The position numbers and the translations under genes were made by a program. A stretch of DNA of 30,809 bases from an uncultured Oscillospiraceae bacterium (GTDB lineage Bacteria; Bacillota; Clostridia; Oscillospirales; Oscillospiraceae): positions 1 through 30,809 of the forward strand of contig CAJUAS010000023.1 in the NCBI GenBank assembly GCA_910584395.1, written 5' to 3'. Below are positions 14,827 to 23,196 of the stretch, piece after piece; positions within the stretch are counted from its first letter, which is position 1; each line of letters opens with the position of its first letter. The notes under the pieces were generated by a model that saw only the letters and a list, made by a program, of their open reading frames with translations, was not told where the DNA came from and did not search any database.

Positions 14827-16035
14827 TTACCCCAGCCGTGGGGCTTGGATCTGCCGGGAGACTCCCAGCACCATACCCATTTCCGCCAACTGGATCATCA
14901 GCGCCGTGCCCCCGTAGCTGAAAAAGGGCAGGGAGATGCCGGTGACGGGGATCAGGTTGGTCACCACGGCGATGTTGAGGAACACTTGAACCGCCAGCAG
15001 GGTGGTCACCCCCACCACCAGCAGCGCGCCGAACTTATCCCGGGCGTGGATGGCGATCCAGTAGCCCCGGATGATGAGCAGGGCGAACAGGGCCAGCACC
15101 ACCAGCGCGCCGATCAAACCCATCTCCTCGCACCAGACGGCAAACACGAAGTCGTTTTGCTCCTCGGGGAGATAGAGGAACTTTTGCATACTCCTGCCGA
15201 ACCCCTTGCCCAGCAGGCCGCCTGAGCCGATGGCATAGAGGGACTGGATGATCTGGAAGCCGCCGTTTTGGGGATCAGACCACGGGTCTTTCCACAGGTT
15301 GATGCGCCGGAGCATATAGTCTGTGTTGTTCATAATGAACCACAGTCCGCCGCCCATGACAGCTCCCCCGGCCGCAAACCAGCCCCAGTGGATGCCGCCG
15401 GCGAACAGCACCGCCGCCGCGCCGGCAAAAATGAGGATCGTGCCCGACATATGGGGCTCCAGCAGCAGCAGGCCGCCCACCACGATCAAGATACCCAGAT
15501 AGGGCAGCAGCTCCAAAAAGCCGATCTTCTCCATCCACGCCAGTGCGCGGCCCAGTGCCGTCTTGGAATTCCAAGGCTTTTTTCGTACCGTGTCCCGCTT
15601 GGACAGCCGCGCGGCAAAATAGAGGATGACCCCCACCTTGGCGATCTCCGAGGGCTGGAACTGGGGCAGGCCGGGCAGCTTGATCCAGCGGTTCGCGCCG
15701 TTGCGGGTCACGCCGATGCCGGGGACTTTCACCAGCACCAGCAGCACGACGGAAATCATCAAAATGAACACCGACACCCAGCGGAAGGTCTGGTAGTCGA
15801 TGCGGGAAATGAGCCACATGACCACAATGCCGCCTACGGCGAACAACGCCTGCCGGACAAAGTAATAGGTGGCGTTGTGATCCTTACTCTCATAGTACGC
15901 GGAGGCGTAGGAGGCGGAGAACATGGCAATGACGCCGATGGCGGTGAGCATAAGCACCAGCATCAGGAACGGAAGATCCACCGGGCCGCGGGCCAGCTGC
16001 TGCCGGGCGGTGAGGTCGCGTTTGCGTCGGGGCAT
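14827..16035 (-). CDS. ftsW: SEDS peptidoglycan polymerase FtsW/SpoVE
   Basis: A 402-residue polytopic membrane protein with about ten helices, member of the SEDS glycosyltransferases that polymerise lipid II together with a class B PBP. Recognisable parts are NGANRWIKLPGLPQFQPSEIAKV, LLLLEPHMSGTILIF, the extracellular loop with QIIQSLYAIGSGGLLGKGFG, PEEQNDFVFAVWCEEMG, and the final TGISLPFFSYGGTALM. Bacillus has the sporulation copy SpoVE at this place; here the same gene may serve vegetative division, sporulation or both. The ATG has AGGAGG nine or so bases upstream. The cognate PBP is three genes upstream. Confidence 0.95.
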   Translation of the reverse strand: MPRRKRDLTARQQLARGPVDLPFLMLVLMLTAIGVIAMFSASYASAYYESKDHNATYYFVRQALFAVGGIVVMWLISRIDYQTFRWVSVFILMISVVLLVLVKVPGIGVTRNGANRWIKLPGLPQFQPSEIAKVGVILYFAARLSKRDTVRKKPWNSKTALGRALAWMEKIGFLELLPYLGILIVVGGLLLLEPHMSGTILIFAGAAAVLFAGGIHWGWFAAGGAVMGGGLWFIMNNTDYMLRRINLWKDPWSDPQNGGFQIIQSLYAIGSGGLLGKGFGRSMQKFLYLPEEQNDFVFAVWCEEMGLIGALVVLALFALLIIRGYWIAIHARDKFGALLVVGVTTLLAVQVFLNIAVVTNLIPVTGISLPFFSYGGTALMIQLAEMGMVLGVSRQIQAPRLG

Positions 16036-16067
16036 TTCTACGCCTCCTTTCTGTCAGAGATCAGAGC

Positions 16068-17057
16068 TTACCGGGCCACGCTGCCAAAGGCCAAAAAGCC
16101 CAAAATGCAGCCGATGCAGGACACCAAGGTAAAAATGCAGACGATCTTTTCCTCGCTCCAGCCCTTCTTTTCATAATGGTGGTGAAGAGGGGCCATGAGG
16201 AAAAACCGCTTGCCGTGGGTGGCCTTGAAATAGATCACCTGAATGATGTCGGAGAGGGTCTCGCAGATGTAGATCACGCCCACGAAAACGAGAATAAGGG
16301 GCATATTGTAGGCAAAGGCCAGCCCGCACACCGCGCCGCCCAGAAACAGCGAGCCGGTGTCCCCCATGAACACCTTGGCGGGGTGGTGGTTGTAGATGAG
16401 AAAGCCCGCCAGACAGCCGAACAGCCCCGCGGCCCACGCGCCAAAGCCCAGCTTGTTGGTGGTGCTGACCCCCAGCGCGGCGAAGGTGACCATGACAGGC
16501 AGGGTGACGCTGCTGGAAAGGCCGTCCAGTCCGTCGGTGAGGTTCACCGCGTTGACGCAGCCCACCATCACCAGCGCGGCAAAGACCATATAGACCGGCC
16601 AAGGCAGGTGGAGAGAAAGGGTAGTAAAGGGTATGACCAAATCGGGAGATAGATGCCCGGTATAGCGCAGAGCCACCGTAAACAGGATAGCCGCCGCCAG
16701 CTGCAGCAGGAACTTGGCCGGGGCGGAAAGGCCGGTGTTTTCCTTATGGCGGAGCTTGGCGAAGTCATCCAAAAATCCGATCACGCCAAACACAAAGGAA
16801 AAGGCGAACACCGCCAGCGGGCCGAAATCCTCCTGCCACACGGCCCACGCCGCCGCCACCGCCAAAGAGGCCAAAATGAAGGTGACCCCGCCCATGGTGG
16901 GCGTGCCCTCCTTGCTCTTGTGCCAAGCCGGGCCGTCCATTTTGATGGACGCGCCTACGTGGGCGCGGCGGAGCGCCGGAATGATCAGCAGCCCCAGCAG
17001 GGCGGTGAGGGCAAAGCCCACGGCGGCACAAAGCCCCATTTTCAGTAAATCTTCCAC
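16068..17057 (-). CDS. mraY: Phospho-N-acetylmuramoyl-pentapeptide transferase
   Basis: A 329-residue membrane enzyme with about ten helices that transfers phospho-MurNAc-pentapeptide from UDP to undecaprenyl phosphate, giving lipid I. D97/D98 in GFLDDFAKL, NLTDGLDGL with its catalytic aspartate, FMGDTGS, and the cytoplasmic MAPLHHHYEKKGWSE motif are all present. KEGTPTMGG near the N-terminus is also diagnostic. The start is GTG at 17057 with AGAGGG six bases upstream. In Firmicutes murD usually follows mraY, but here ftsW follows directly after 32 bases. Confidence 0.97.
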   Translation of the reverse strand: MEDLLKMGLCAAVGFALTALLGLLIIPALRRAHVGASIKMDGPAWHKSKEGTPTMGGVTFILASLAVAAAWAVWQEDFGPLAVFAFSFVFGVIGFLDDFAKLRHKENTGLSAPAKFLLQLAAAILFTVALRYTGHLSPDLVIPFTTLSLHLPWPVYMVFAALVMVGCVNAVNLTDGLDGLSSSVTLPVMVTFAALGVSTTNKLGFGAWAAGLFGCLAGFLIYNHHPAKVFMGDTGSLFLGGAVCGLAFAYNMPLILVFVGVIYICETLSDIIQVIYFKATHGKRFFLMAPLHHHYEKKGWSEEKIVCIFTLVSCIGCILGFLAFGSVAR

Positions 17058-17081
17058 GTTTTTCCCTCTCTCTTCTTGTTT

Positions 17082-18509
17082 TTACTGCTTGTTGAAATAA
17101 TCCGCCACAATTTCCCTCTCGTCCATGTGGCGTTTTTCGCCGTTAACTTCCTGATAGGTCTCGTGGCCCTTCCCCGCCAGCACCACCGTATCCCCCGCCC
17201 GGGCAAGGGACAACGCCTTGCGGATGGCGGTGGGGCGGTCTACCTCCACCACCGGCTTGGGGTCGGCGGGACGGAAGCCCGAGAGCACCTCGGCCACAAT
17301 GGCGGCAGGATCTTCGGTGCGGGGGTTGTCGGAGGTGACCACGGGGATGTCCGCCAGCCGCGCGCCGATGGCGCCCATAATGGGCCGCTTGGCCCGGTCG
17401 CGGTCGCCGCCGCAGCCAAAGACGCAGATGACCCGCCCCTTGGTAAAGCCCCGGACGGTATTGAGTACATTTTCCAGCGCGTCGGGGGTGTGGGCGTAGT
17501 CGATCAGCACCGTATAATCGGTGGGGGTGGGTACGACCTCCACCCGGCCCTTGACCCCATGCACTTCCTTCAGTGCGGCGGCGCAGGACTCCAGCGGCAG
17601 CCCCAGCGCCACGCAGCAGCCCAGTGCCGCCAGCGCGTTATAGACGGAAAAGCCGCCGGGGATGGGTAAGACCACCCGGCACAGCTCGGTGGCGGACAAC
17701 GCCTCGAACTCCACCCGGTCGGGGAGCAGACGGAGGTTTTTTGCGGTGAGGTCGGCCTCCGCTTTGTTTTCCGAGTAGGTGAACATGGGGCAGGCCGCCT
17801 CCTTGGCGTAAGCCCGCCCGGCGGGATCGTCCAAATTGACCACCCCCACGCCGCACTGGCGGAACAGGAGGCCCTTGGCGGCCTGATACTCCTCCATGGT
17901 GTGGTGGAAATCCAGATGGTCTTCGGTCAGATTGCTGAATACGCCGCAGGCAAAGTGAAGGCCGTGGACGCGGCGCAGGGCCAGCGCGTGGGAGGAGACC
18001 TCCATGACCACATGGGTGCAGCCCGCGTCCCGCATTTGGGCAAACAGCTCTTGCAGCTCATAGGACTCCGGGGTAGTGCGTTGGGCCTCATAGGCCGTGC
18101 TTCCGATGATGTTCTGGTTCGTTCCGATCAGACCCACCACCGCGTTTTGGGTGCGCTCCAAGATCTCCTTGAGCAGATAAGTGGTGGTGGTCTTTCCGTT
18201 CGTGCCGGTGACCCCGATGAGGGTCATTTGGTCGGCGGGATGGCCAAACCAGACGGCCGAGGCCTCCGCCAGCGCAGCGCGGGGGTCGGCCACATGGATG
18301 CAGCGGCTGTCCTCCACGTCCTCGCCGCACACCACGGCGGCCGCGCCCTTGTCAAAGGCCTCCTGAATAAACAGCCCGCCGTCGGTTTTGAAGCCGGGCA
18401 TGGCAAAAAAGAGCGCGCCGGGGGTCAGCTTGCGGGTGTCCCACGCGATGGAGGCCACGTCCCGATCCGCGAACTCTTCGGGCAGCCGCAGCAGTTCAGA
18501 CAGTTTCAT
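17082..18509 (-). CDS. murE: UDP-MurNAc-tripeptide synthetase (meso-DAP adding)
   Basis: A 475-residue Mur ligase that adds the third stem-peptide residue to UDP-MurNAc-L-Ala-D-Glu with ATP. The ATP loop GTNGKTT is at 102-108, then EVSSHAL, NLTEDHLDFH, DYAHTPDALE and FGCGGDRD. The amino-acid selectivity motif DNPR (394-397) indicates meso-diaminopimelate rather than lysine. The ATG at 18509 is chosen because AGGAGG is eight bases upstream; the ATG at 18515 sits almost on top of that site. The ribosome site overlaps the stop of the PBP gene, so translation is coupled. Confidence 0.97.
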   Translation of the reverse strand: MKLSELLRLPEEFADRDVASIAWDTRKLTPGALFFAMPGFKTDGGLFIQEAFDKGAAAVVCGEDVEDSRCIHVADPRAALAEASAVWFGHPADQMTLIGVTGTNGKTTTTYLLKEILERTQNAVVGLIGTNQNIIGSTAYEAQRTTPESYELQELFAQMRDAGCTHVVMEVSSHALALRRVHGLHFACGVFSNLTEDHLDFHHTMEEYQAAKGLLFRQCGVGVVNLDDPAGRAYAKEAACPMFTYSENKAEADLTAKNLRLLPDRVEFEALSATELCRVVLPIPGGFSVYNALAALGCCVALGLPLESCAAALKEVHGVKGRVEVVPTPTDYTVLIDYAHTPDALENVLNTVRGFTKGRVICVFGCGGDRDRAKRPIMGAIGARLADIPVVTSDNPRTEDPAAIVAEVLSGFRPADPKPVVEVDRPTAIRKALSLARAGDTVVLAGKGHETYQEVNGEKRHMDEREIVADYFNKQ

Positions 18510-18521
18510 ACCCATCCCCTC

Positions 18522-20882
18522 CTATTCCAAATTGCCGCCAAAATTGTTGTTTTCGGCAAAATCGTCGATCTTTTCCACAAAGGTCACTTCCACCACCGTG
18601 CCGGGGTCTACCAGTGTGCCCGGCGCAATGGACTGGTTGGCCGCCAGCGTCGCGGAGGTAAAATATTCCGCCGAGCCTGTGCCCCGGAGATAGAGGTTGA
18701 GGTTTGCCAGCGTCTGCTGGGCGTTTCCGGGGGTCATCCCGGACAGGTCGGGCACTTTCACCGCGTCGGTGGGCTTGGTCTCTCCCATGTAGAGGACGAT
18801 CTGGCTTCTGCCGGGAACGACCGCCCCCGCGGCGGGGATCTGCCCGGTGACCTTGTCCCCGCCGCCCACCAGACGGTAGGTGAAGCCCTTGGCTTTCAAG
18901 GCGTTGGCGGCCTGAGATTCGTTGTAGCCCACCACTTGGGGCACGGCGGTGTCCGCGCCGGAAAGCTCCTCGGCGGAGTACTGCTTCTCCACCCCCAGAT
19001 AGTCCAGAATTTGCCGCAGCAGCGGCCCTGCCATGGGGGCGGCGATGTTGCCGCCGGAGATATATGTCCCCCCCGCTGTCCAGCTTGAGCCGGGAGTGGC
19101 AGGCTTGGGCGTGTCGTAGGCCAGCAGGATGACCACCTGAGGATCGTTGGCGGGAGCTACCCCCAAGAAGGAGACGATGTAGTCGTCCTCGTTTTCGTTT
19201 GCGCCGGTTTTTTCCGACGTGCCCGTTTTGCCGCCGATGCGGTAGCCCGCCTGATAGGTGTTTTTGCCTGTCCCAGTGGCGACCACCTGCTCCAAAATGT
19301 CACGCACCGTCTCCGAGGTCTTTTCCGAGACGACCTGCCGGACTTCGTTGACCTCGTAAGTGTCCACCACGTTGCCGTCGGAATCGGTGGTGTAGTCCAG
19401 CACATGGGGGGTGAGGAGATGCCCGCCGTTGACCACCGCGCAGGCGGCGGTGATGAGCTGGATGGGGGTGATCTTCATGGTCTGTCCAAAGGAGGCGGTG
19501 GCCAGAGAGGAGAGACCCTCTTCGCTGGTGAAGAATTTGCGGTTCCAAATAATGCTGTTCCCCTCCCCCAGCAGGTCGCTGCCGGTGGTGGTGCGAAGGC
19601 CGAAGTCCTCCATATAGTCATAGAAGCGATCCGCGCCCAACCGCTGTCCGATGTCCATAAAGGCGGGGTTGCAGGAGTTTTTCACCGCCTGCGTCAGATC
19701 CTGCCCGCCGTGGCCGGTGCGCTTGGAGCAGTGGATGTCGAAGCCGCCCACACGGGCCACGCCGCTGCAGAAAAACTGGCTGTTCAGATCCACCACGCCC
19801 TCCTCCAGCGCGGAGGCCAGCACGATGGACTTGAAGGTCGAGCCGGGCTCGTAGGTGTCGTTGACGCAGCGGTTGCGCCACTGCTCATTGAGGGCCTGAC
19901 TTGCCGCCTTTTGATAGTCCTCGTCGGAGACGTTGGGGTCGTCCTTCATGGCGGCCAGCTCCTCCGCCTTGACCGGGTCGGCGATGGCGGAAAAGTTGTT
20001 GAGGTCATAGCCCGTGTTGGACGCCATGGCCAAGATCCCACCCGTCTTGGGGTTCATCACGATGCAGAAGCCGCCGTTTTGGATGTCGTATTTTTCCATG
20101 CCCTCCTCCAGCGCCTTTTCCGCAAAACCCTGAATGGTGGCGTTGATGGTCAGGTGGACGTTGCGGCCGTCCTGCGCGTCGATGTAGTTTTCATATTTGG
20201 AGAGCATTTCCGTGCCCGCGCCATTTTTGGCGGTGACCACCCGCCCGCCGACCCCGGAGAGCACGTCGTCATACACCATCTCCGCGCCGTAGCGGCCCTC
20301 GTTCTCTGCGCCTACGAAGCCGATCACGTGAGAGGCCAGAGAGGAGTACGGATAGTACCGTTTGGAGTCCGGCTCCAGATACACCCCGGAGGCCAGCTTG
20401 TTGTCCTTGATAAAGGTGCGGACTTTTTCCGCCTGCTCCTCCTCCATCTTGCGGGCAATGACCTCATACTGGCTCTTGGTGTTTTCCAGCCGCTTGAGGA
20501 TCTTTCCCGCGTCCGCGCCGGTAAGCTCGGAAAGACCTGAGGCGATCAGGCTTTTGTCCAGCTCGTTCTCCTTAATGTCCTTGGGGGAGACCACCAGATT
20601 CTGCACCGTGGCGGAGATGGCCAAAATATTGCCCTCGCTGTCGTAGATGGTGCCCCGGTCGGCGGAGACCGCCATATCCCGGGTCTGCTGGCGGGCGGCC
20701 TTTTCCTGAAGCTCCTCGTGCCGGACGATCTGCAGGTCATAGAGCTTTCCCATTAAGGGGAGAAAGGCCACCACGCCGAAGATCACCATCAGAAGGATGG
20801 AGCGGCGAAGGATGCGCTGCTTCTTGTGGCGGTCATCCCCGGTATGCAGTTGCTCGGCGCCGCGCGGTCTGTTGTCGGCCAC
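18522..20882 (-). CDS. Class B penicillin-binding protein with PASTA domains (SpoVD/FtsI type)
   Basis: A 786-residue transpeptidase that cross-links septal or spore peptidoglycan together with its SEDS partner. It has a short cytoplasmic tail, one membrane anchor (about 27-47), a dimerisation domain (about 65-230, with ADRGTIYDSEGNILA), and the transpeptidase domain with S348-T-F-K351, S403-C-N405 and K552-T-G-T. Two PASTA repeats follow (about 645-700 and 708-772), longer than the single repeat of Bacillus SpoVD. Position and domains fit SpoVD, but this may be the only division PBP, so spoVD versus ftsI/pbpB is left open. GTG at 20882 is preceded by AAGGGGGG. A terminator-like hairpin lies just upstream. 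Confidence 0.95.
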   Translation of the reverse strand: MADNRPRGAEQLHTGDDRHKKQRILRRSILLMVIFGVVAFLPLMGKLYDLQIVRHEELQEKAARQQTRDMAVSADRGTIYDSEGNILAISATVQNLVVSPKDIKENELDKSLIASGLSELTGADAGKILKRLENTKSQYEVIARKMEEEQAEKVRTFIKDNKLASGVYLEPDSKRYYPYSSLASHVIGFVGAENEGRYGAEMVYDDVLSGVGGRVVTAKNGAGTEMLSKYENYIDAQDGRNVHLTINATIQGFAEKALEEGMEKYDIQNGGFCIVMNPKTGGILAMASNTGYDLNNFSAIADPVKAEELAAMKDDPNVSDEDYQKAASQALNEQWRNRCVNDTYEPGSTFKSIVLASALEEGVVDLNSQFFCSGVARVGGFDIHCSKRTGHGGQDLTQAVKNSCNPAFMDIGQRLGADRFYDYMEDFGLRTTTGSDLLGEGNSIIWNRKFFTSEEGLSSLATASFGQTMKITPIQLITAACAVVNGGHLLTPHVLDYTTDSDGNVVDTYEVNEVRQVVSEKTSETVRDILEQVVATGTGKNTYQAGYRIGGKTGTSEKTGANENEDDYIVSFLGVAPANDPQVVILLAYDTPKPATPGSSWTAGGTYISGGNIAAPMAGPLLRQILDYLGVEKQYSAEELSGADTAVPQVVGYNESQAANALKAKGFTYRLVGGGDKVTGQIPAAGAVVPGRSQIVLYMGETKPTDAVKVPDLSGMTPGNAQQTLANLNLYLRGTGSAEYFTSATLAANQSIAPGTLVDPGTVVEVTFVEKIDDFAENNNFGGNLE

Positions 20883-20905
20883 AGGAAGCCCCCCTTACAA
20901 AGTCA

Positions 20906-20945
20906 AAAAGGGGATGCAAGAAAATTTCGTTTCTTGCGTCCCCTT
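20906..20945 (-). terminator. Terminator-like hairpin between ftsL and the PBP gene
   Basis: On the minus strand AAGGGGA-C-GCAAGAAA pairs with TTTCTTGC-A-TCCCCTT around CGAAAT, with one C-A mismatch in a 16-position stem. The stem runs straight into TTTTTGACTTTG, a good U run. It lies 49 bases after the ftsL stop and before the ribosome site of the PBP gene, inside what should be one operon. It probably reduces rather than blocks readthrough. Confidence 0.65.
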
Positions 20946-20991
20946 CATTTCCCTCTTTGAACGCGTTGTCTCTGGCCAGTGTATGGCCCGC

Positions 20992-21528
20992 TCAACGGAA
21001 AAATGCCCCGATGTTTGCCACTGCTTCTGTGAAGCTGCCCCACAGCTCCCCCAGAGGATTCGCCTTCGGCTCGTCATAGAGCTTCGCGCTGTCCGGCTCG
21101 GACAGGTTCAAGCTCACGATCTGGCCCGCGCCGGGCTGCACCATTTTCCCCGTGGCGGTCATCTGCTCCTCCACGGTCTTGAGGTCAAAGGCCAGCTCAT
21201 ACTGGGTCATCAGGTCGGTGTGCTCGGTGGCCAGCGCGTCCGCCTCCCGGCGCAGGCGCACGATCTGGTTGGCGGAGTCGGTGAGCTGGACATAGCTCAT
21301 CAAAATCAGCACCGCCAGCGCCGCCACGGCCAGAAAGCCGATGACCGCCGTGGGGGCGACGTAGCCCGCCGCGCGCACACGCACCCGCTCGCGGCCCACC
21401 ACCCGTTCCCGGGGGCGGATGAGGGGTTCGACGCGCTCTTCCCCCTCCCGTTCGGGGGCGTAGGCCGGATCATAGGCCACATTGCCGTAAACACGGTAAT
21501 CGTGCCGTTTGGTCGCCGCTGTCGCCAT
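20992..21528 (-). CDS. ftsL: Cell division protein FtsL
   Basis: A 178-residue bitopic protein recognised mainly by position and architecture: a charged, Arg-rich cytoplasmic N-terminus (1-56), one membrane helix (about 57-80, VAPTAVIGFLAVAALAVLIL), and an external heptad-like segment (about 82-125). FtsL works with FtsQ and FtsB/DivIC to recruit and activate FtsW-PBP. The sequence is poorly conserved in all bacteria, so homology alone is weak, but the slot between rsmH and the PBP gene is the standard one. The ATG at 21528 has AAGGAG nine bases upstream, 35 bases after the rsmH stop. The cytoplasmic tail is longer than in E. coli FtsL. Confidence 0.82.
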   Translation of the reverse strand: MATAATKRHDYRVYGNVAYDPAYAPEREGEERVEPLIRPRERVVGRERVRVRAAGYVAPTAVIGFLAVAALAVLILMSYVQLTDSANQIVRLRREADALATEHTDLMTQYELAFDLKTVEEQMTATGKMVQPGAGQIVSLNLSEPDSAKLYDEPKANPLGELWGSFTEAVANIGAFFR

Positions 21529-21563
21529 AGCTGTTCTCTCCTTTTCTCTTCGGTAAGTCAGGT

Positions 21564-22499
21564 CTATCTCTTTTCCGCCACGCGCAGCTTTGCGCTGCGG
21601 GCGCGGGGGTTTGCGTTCAGTTCTTCCTCGCCGGGAAGGATGGGCTTGCGGGTGATGAGCTTCGCCTTGGGCTTGTTGCCGCAGACGCACACCGGGAAGT
21701 CCGGCGGACAGGTACACCCCTTTGCCCAGCTCTGCATCGCCGCCTTTACCGGGCGATCCTCCAGCGAGTGGAAGGTGATGACCGCCAGCCGTCCGCCGGG
21801 GTTGAGCCGCTCCAGCGCCTGCTCCAGCATTTCCGGGATCGCCGCCAGTTCGTCGTTGACGGCGATGCGGATGGCCTGAAAGCTCCGTTTGGCGGGGTGC
21901 TGCTTCTCCCGCAGGGCCGCGGCGGGCATGGCCGAGCGAATGAGGTCGGCCAGCTCCAGCGTGGTCTCGATGGGCCGCTCCTCCCGCCGTTTGACCACCT
22001 TGGCGGCGATCTGGGCGGCGTAGCGTTCCTCGCCGTAGTCCCGGAGGATGCGCTTCAGCTCCTCCTGCGGCCATTCATTCACCACGTCCCGGGCCGTCAG
22101 AGGGGCGGAGGTGTCCATCCGCATATCGAGAGGGGCGTCCTTCAAATAGGAAAAGCCCCGTGTCTCGTCATCCAATTGGGGGGAGGAGACCCCCAGATCA
22201 AAGAGCAGGCCGTCCACCTTGTCCTCCCCGGCGCTGTCCAACAGGGAGTCGAGGTCGGCGAAGTTTCCGTGGAGCAGCGTCACCTTGTCCATCAGCGGCC
22301 CAAGCCGTCCGGGGGCGGCCTCCAGCGCGGCGGCGTCCCGGTCAATGGCGATGAGCCGCCCGGTGGTGAGCTGCTTGGCGATCTCCCGGCTGTGCCCTGC
22401 GCGGCCTAAGGTGCCGTCCACGTACACGCCCTCCGGCTTGACCGCCAGTGCGTCCACCGCCTCACGGAGCAGGACGCTGACGTGTGCAAACTCCCCCAT
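21564..22499 (-). CDS. rsmH: 16S rRNA (cytosine(1402)-N4)-methyltransferase
   Basis: A 311-residue SAM-dependent enzyme (formerly MraW) that methylates C1402 in the ribosomal decoding centre. The N-terminus HVSVLLREAVDAL, the SAM loop DGTLGRAGHS (28-37), DGLLFDLGVSSPQLD, GFSYLKDAPLDMRMD and RLNPGGRLAVITFHSLEDR are all typical. The C-terminal Cys-rich segment CTCPPDFPVCVCG is common in Firmicutes. Its ATG overlaps the mraZ stop as TGATG, so the two are translationally coupled. The frame is open further upstream but there it only runs antisense to mraZ codons. Confidence 0.97.
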   Translation of the reverse strand: MGEFAHVSVLLREAVDALAVKPEGVYVDGTLGRAGHSREIAKQLTTGRLIAIDRDAAALEAAPGRLGPLMDKVTLLHGNFADLDSLLDSAGEDKVDGLLFDLGVSSPQLDDETRGFSYLKDAPLDMRMDTSAPLTARDVVNEWPQEELKRILRDYGEERYAAQIAAKVVKRREERPIETTLELADLIRSAMPAAALREKQHPAKRSFQAIRIAVNDELAAIPEMLEQALERLNPGGRLAVITFHSLEDRPVKAAMQSWAKGCTCPPDFPVCVCGNKPKAKLITRKPILPGEEELNANPRARSAKLRVAEKR

Positions 22500-22951
22500 C
22501 AGTAGTCCATGTCCTCCATGAGCTGGGCCATGCGCTCCGGGGTCATCTCCTCGTCGCTGGCGTTCCACGTCTCCGCGTCCCAGATCTCCGCGCGGTTGTG
22601 GACGCCAATGATGGCCACGTCCTTGGAGATGCCCGCGTAGGTCTTTAGCCGGACGGGAACGGTGATGCGCCCTTGGGAATCCGGGCGGCACTTCACCGCG
22701 TTGGCAAACAGAGGACGCATTTTGCGGCTCTGGCTGATGGGCAGGGCGGCAAACTTTTCGGTGAATACCTGCCAGCTGCTCTCCGGGTAAAGGGCGAGAC
22801 AGCGGTCGATGCCCATGGTGAGGTAACACTCCCCGCCAAGGTCATCCTGAAGCTTCGCGGGGAGCATGAGACGATCCTTGGCGTCCAAGGCGCGGGTATA
22901 GGTGCCGGTGATGCTGCCCAAGGGTCTCACTTCCTCTCCACTTTTCTCCAT
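22499..22951 (-). CDS. mraZ: Transcriptional regulator MraZ
   Basis: A DNA-binding protein with two SpoVT/AbrB-like repeats, one near GTYTRALDAKDRLMLPAKL and one near NAVKCRPDSQGRITVPVRL; each has the D-x-x-x-R turn. MraZ binds repeats in front of the dcw operon and represses it. The first repeat reads AKDR where most family members have AKGR. The start is uncertain: the ATG at 22951 gives 150 residues but has no clear ribosome site, while a TTG at 22921 is ten to eleven bases after GGAGAGGA and gives an N-terminus nearer the family norm. The product IIGVHNRAEIWDAETW and the final residues are standard. First gene of the dcw cluster. Confidence 0.93.
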   Translation of the reverse strand: MEKSGEEVRPLGSITGTYTRALDAKDRLMLPAKLQDDLGGECYLTMGIDRCLALYPESSWQVFTEKFAALPISQSRKMRPLFANAVKCRPDSQGRITVPVRLKTYAGISKDVAIIGVHNRAEIWDAETWNASDEEMTPERMAQLMEDMDY

Positions 22952-23015
22952 TAGGGTATATGAATCCCCCACTTTGTCCCACCTTGCACCCTTAGTATAC
23001 TTCCTCCCCCACAAA
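22936..23015 (-). promoter_or_regulatory. Candidate MraZ operator repeats
   Basis: On the minus strand GTGG-containing repeats occur as TTTGTGGGGG (23015-23006), AAGGTGGGAC (22985-22976), AAAGTGGGGG (22975-22966) and AAAGTGGAG (22944-22936). Their spacings are about 30, 10 and 31 bp, so all face one side of the helix. Known MraZ sites are direct GTGG-type repeats about ten bases apart in the mraZ leader. The last copy lies inside the annotated mraZ start region, another hint that the TTG start may be the right one. Confidence 0.6.
22994..22999 (-). promoter_or_regulatory. Possible -10 of the mraZ/dcw promoter
   Basis: TATACT on the minus strand lies between two of the GTGGG repeats. No good -35 is found at 16-18 bases; TTGCAT is only 14 bases upstream. 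The assignment rests on the match and its location. Confidence 0.4.
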
Positions 23016-23134
23016 AATGCAAGCCCCTTTTTTAAGTTTTTCTTAGGATTTTCAGGCTTTGGCCGAGTTTTCAATATCTTGTGTCTAAAATTTCACAAGC
23101 CACAAGATGTAGTCCCTCTCCCCGTCTCCTCCCC

Positions 23135-23163
23135 TTGCAAGCCGGCCGTATTCGTGCTATACT
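23135..23163 (+). promoter_or_regulatory. mutY promoter
   Basis: TTGCAA (23135-23140) and TATACT (23158-23163) are 17 bases apart. The start would be near 23170, about 27 bases before the mutY start codon. It probably drives the whole mutY-tdk-radical SAM-MATE run. Confidence 0.75.
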
Positions 23164-23196
23164 GCCTTCGATGGTTTTGATGAGAGGAGGATGACC

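Noticed and set aside
17901..19088. A 395-codon plus-strand frame across murE and the PBP gene
   Set aside because: Runs antisense across two certain genes and their junction; composition is shadow-like.
21529..22074. Upstream extension of the ftsL frame into rsmH
   Set aside because: The extra 182 codons overlap rsmH in another frame with Gly/Arg-rich shadow sequence; the ATG at 21528 has a proper ribosome site.
23069..23084. NrdR-box-like sequence TTTCAATATCTTGTGT between mraZ and mutY
   Set aside because: Only one half-site is good, the match to box 1 is 12 of 16, there is no partner box and no nrd gene nearby.
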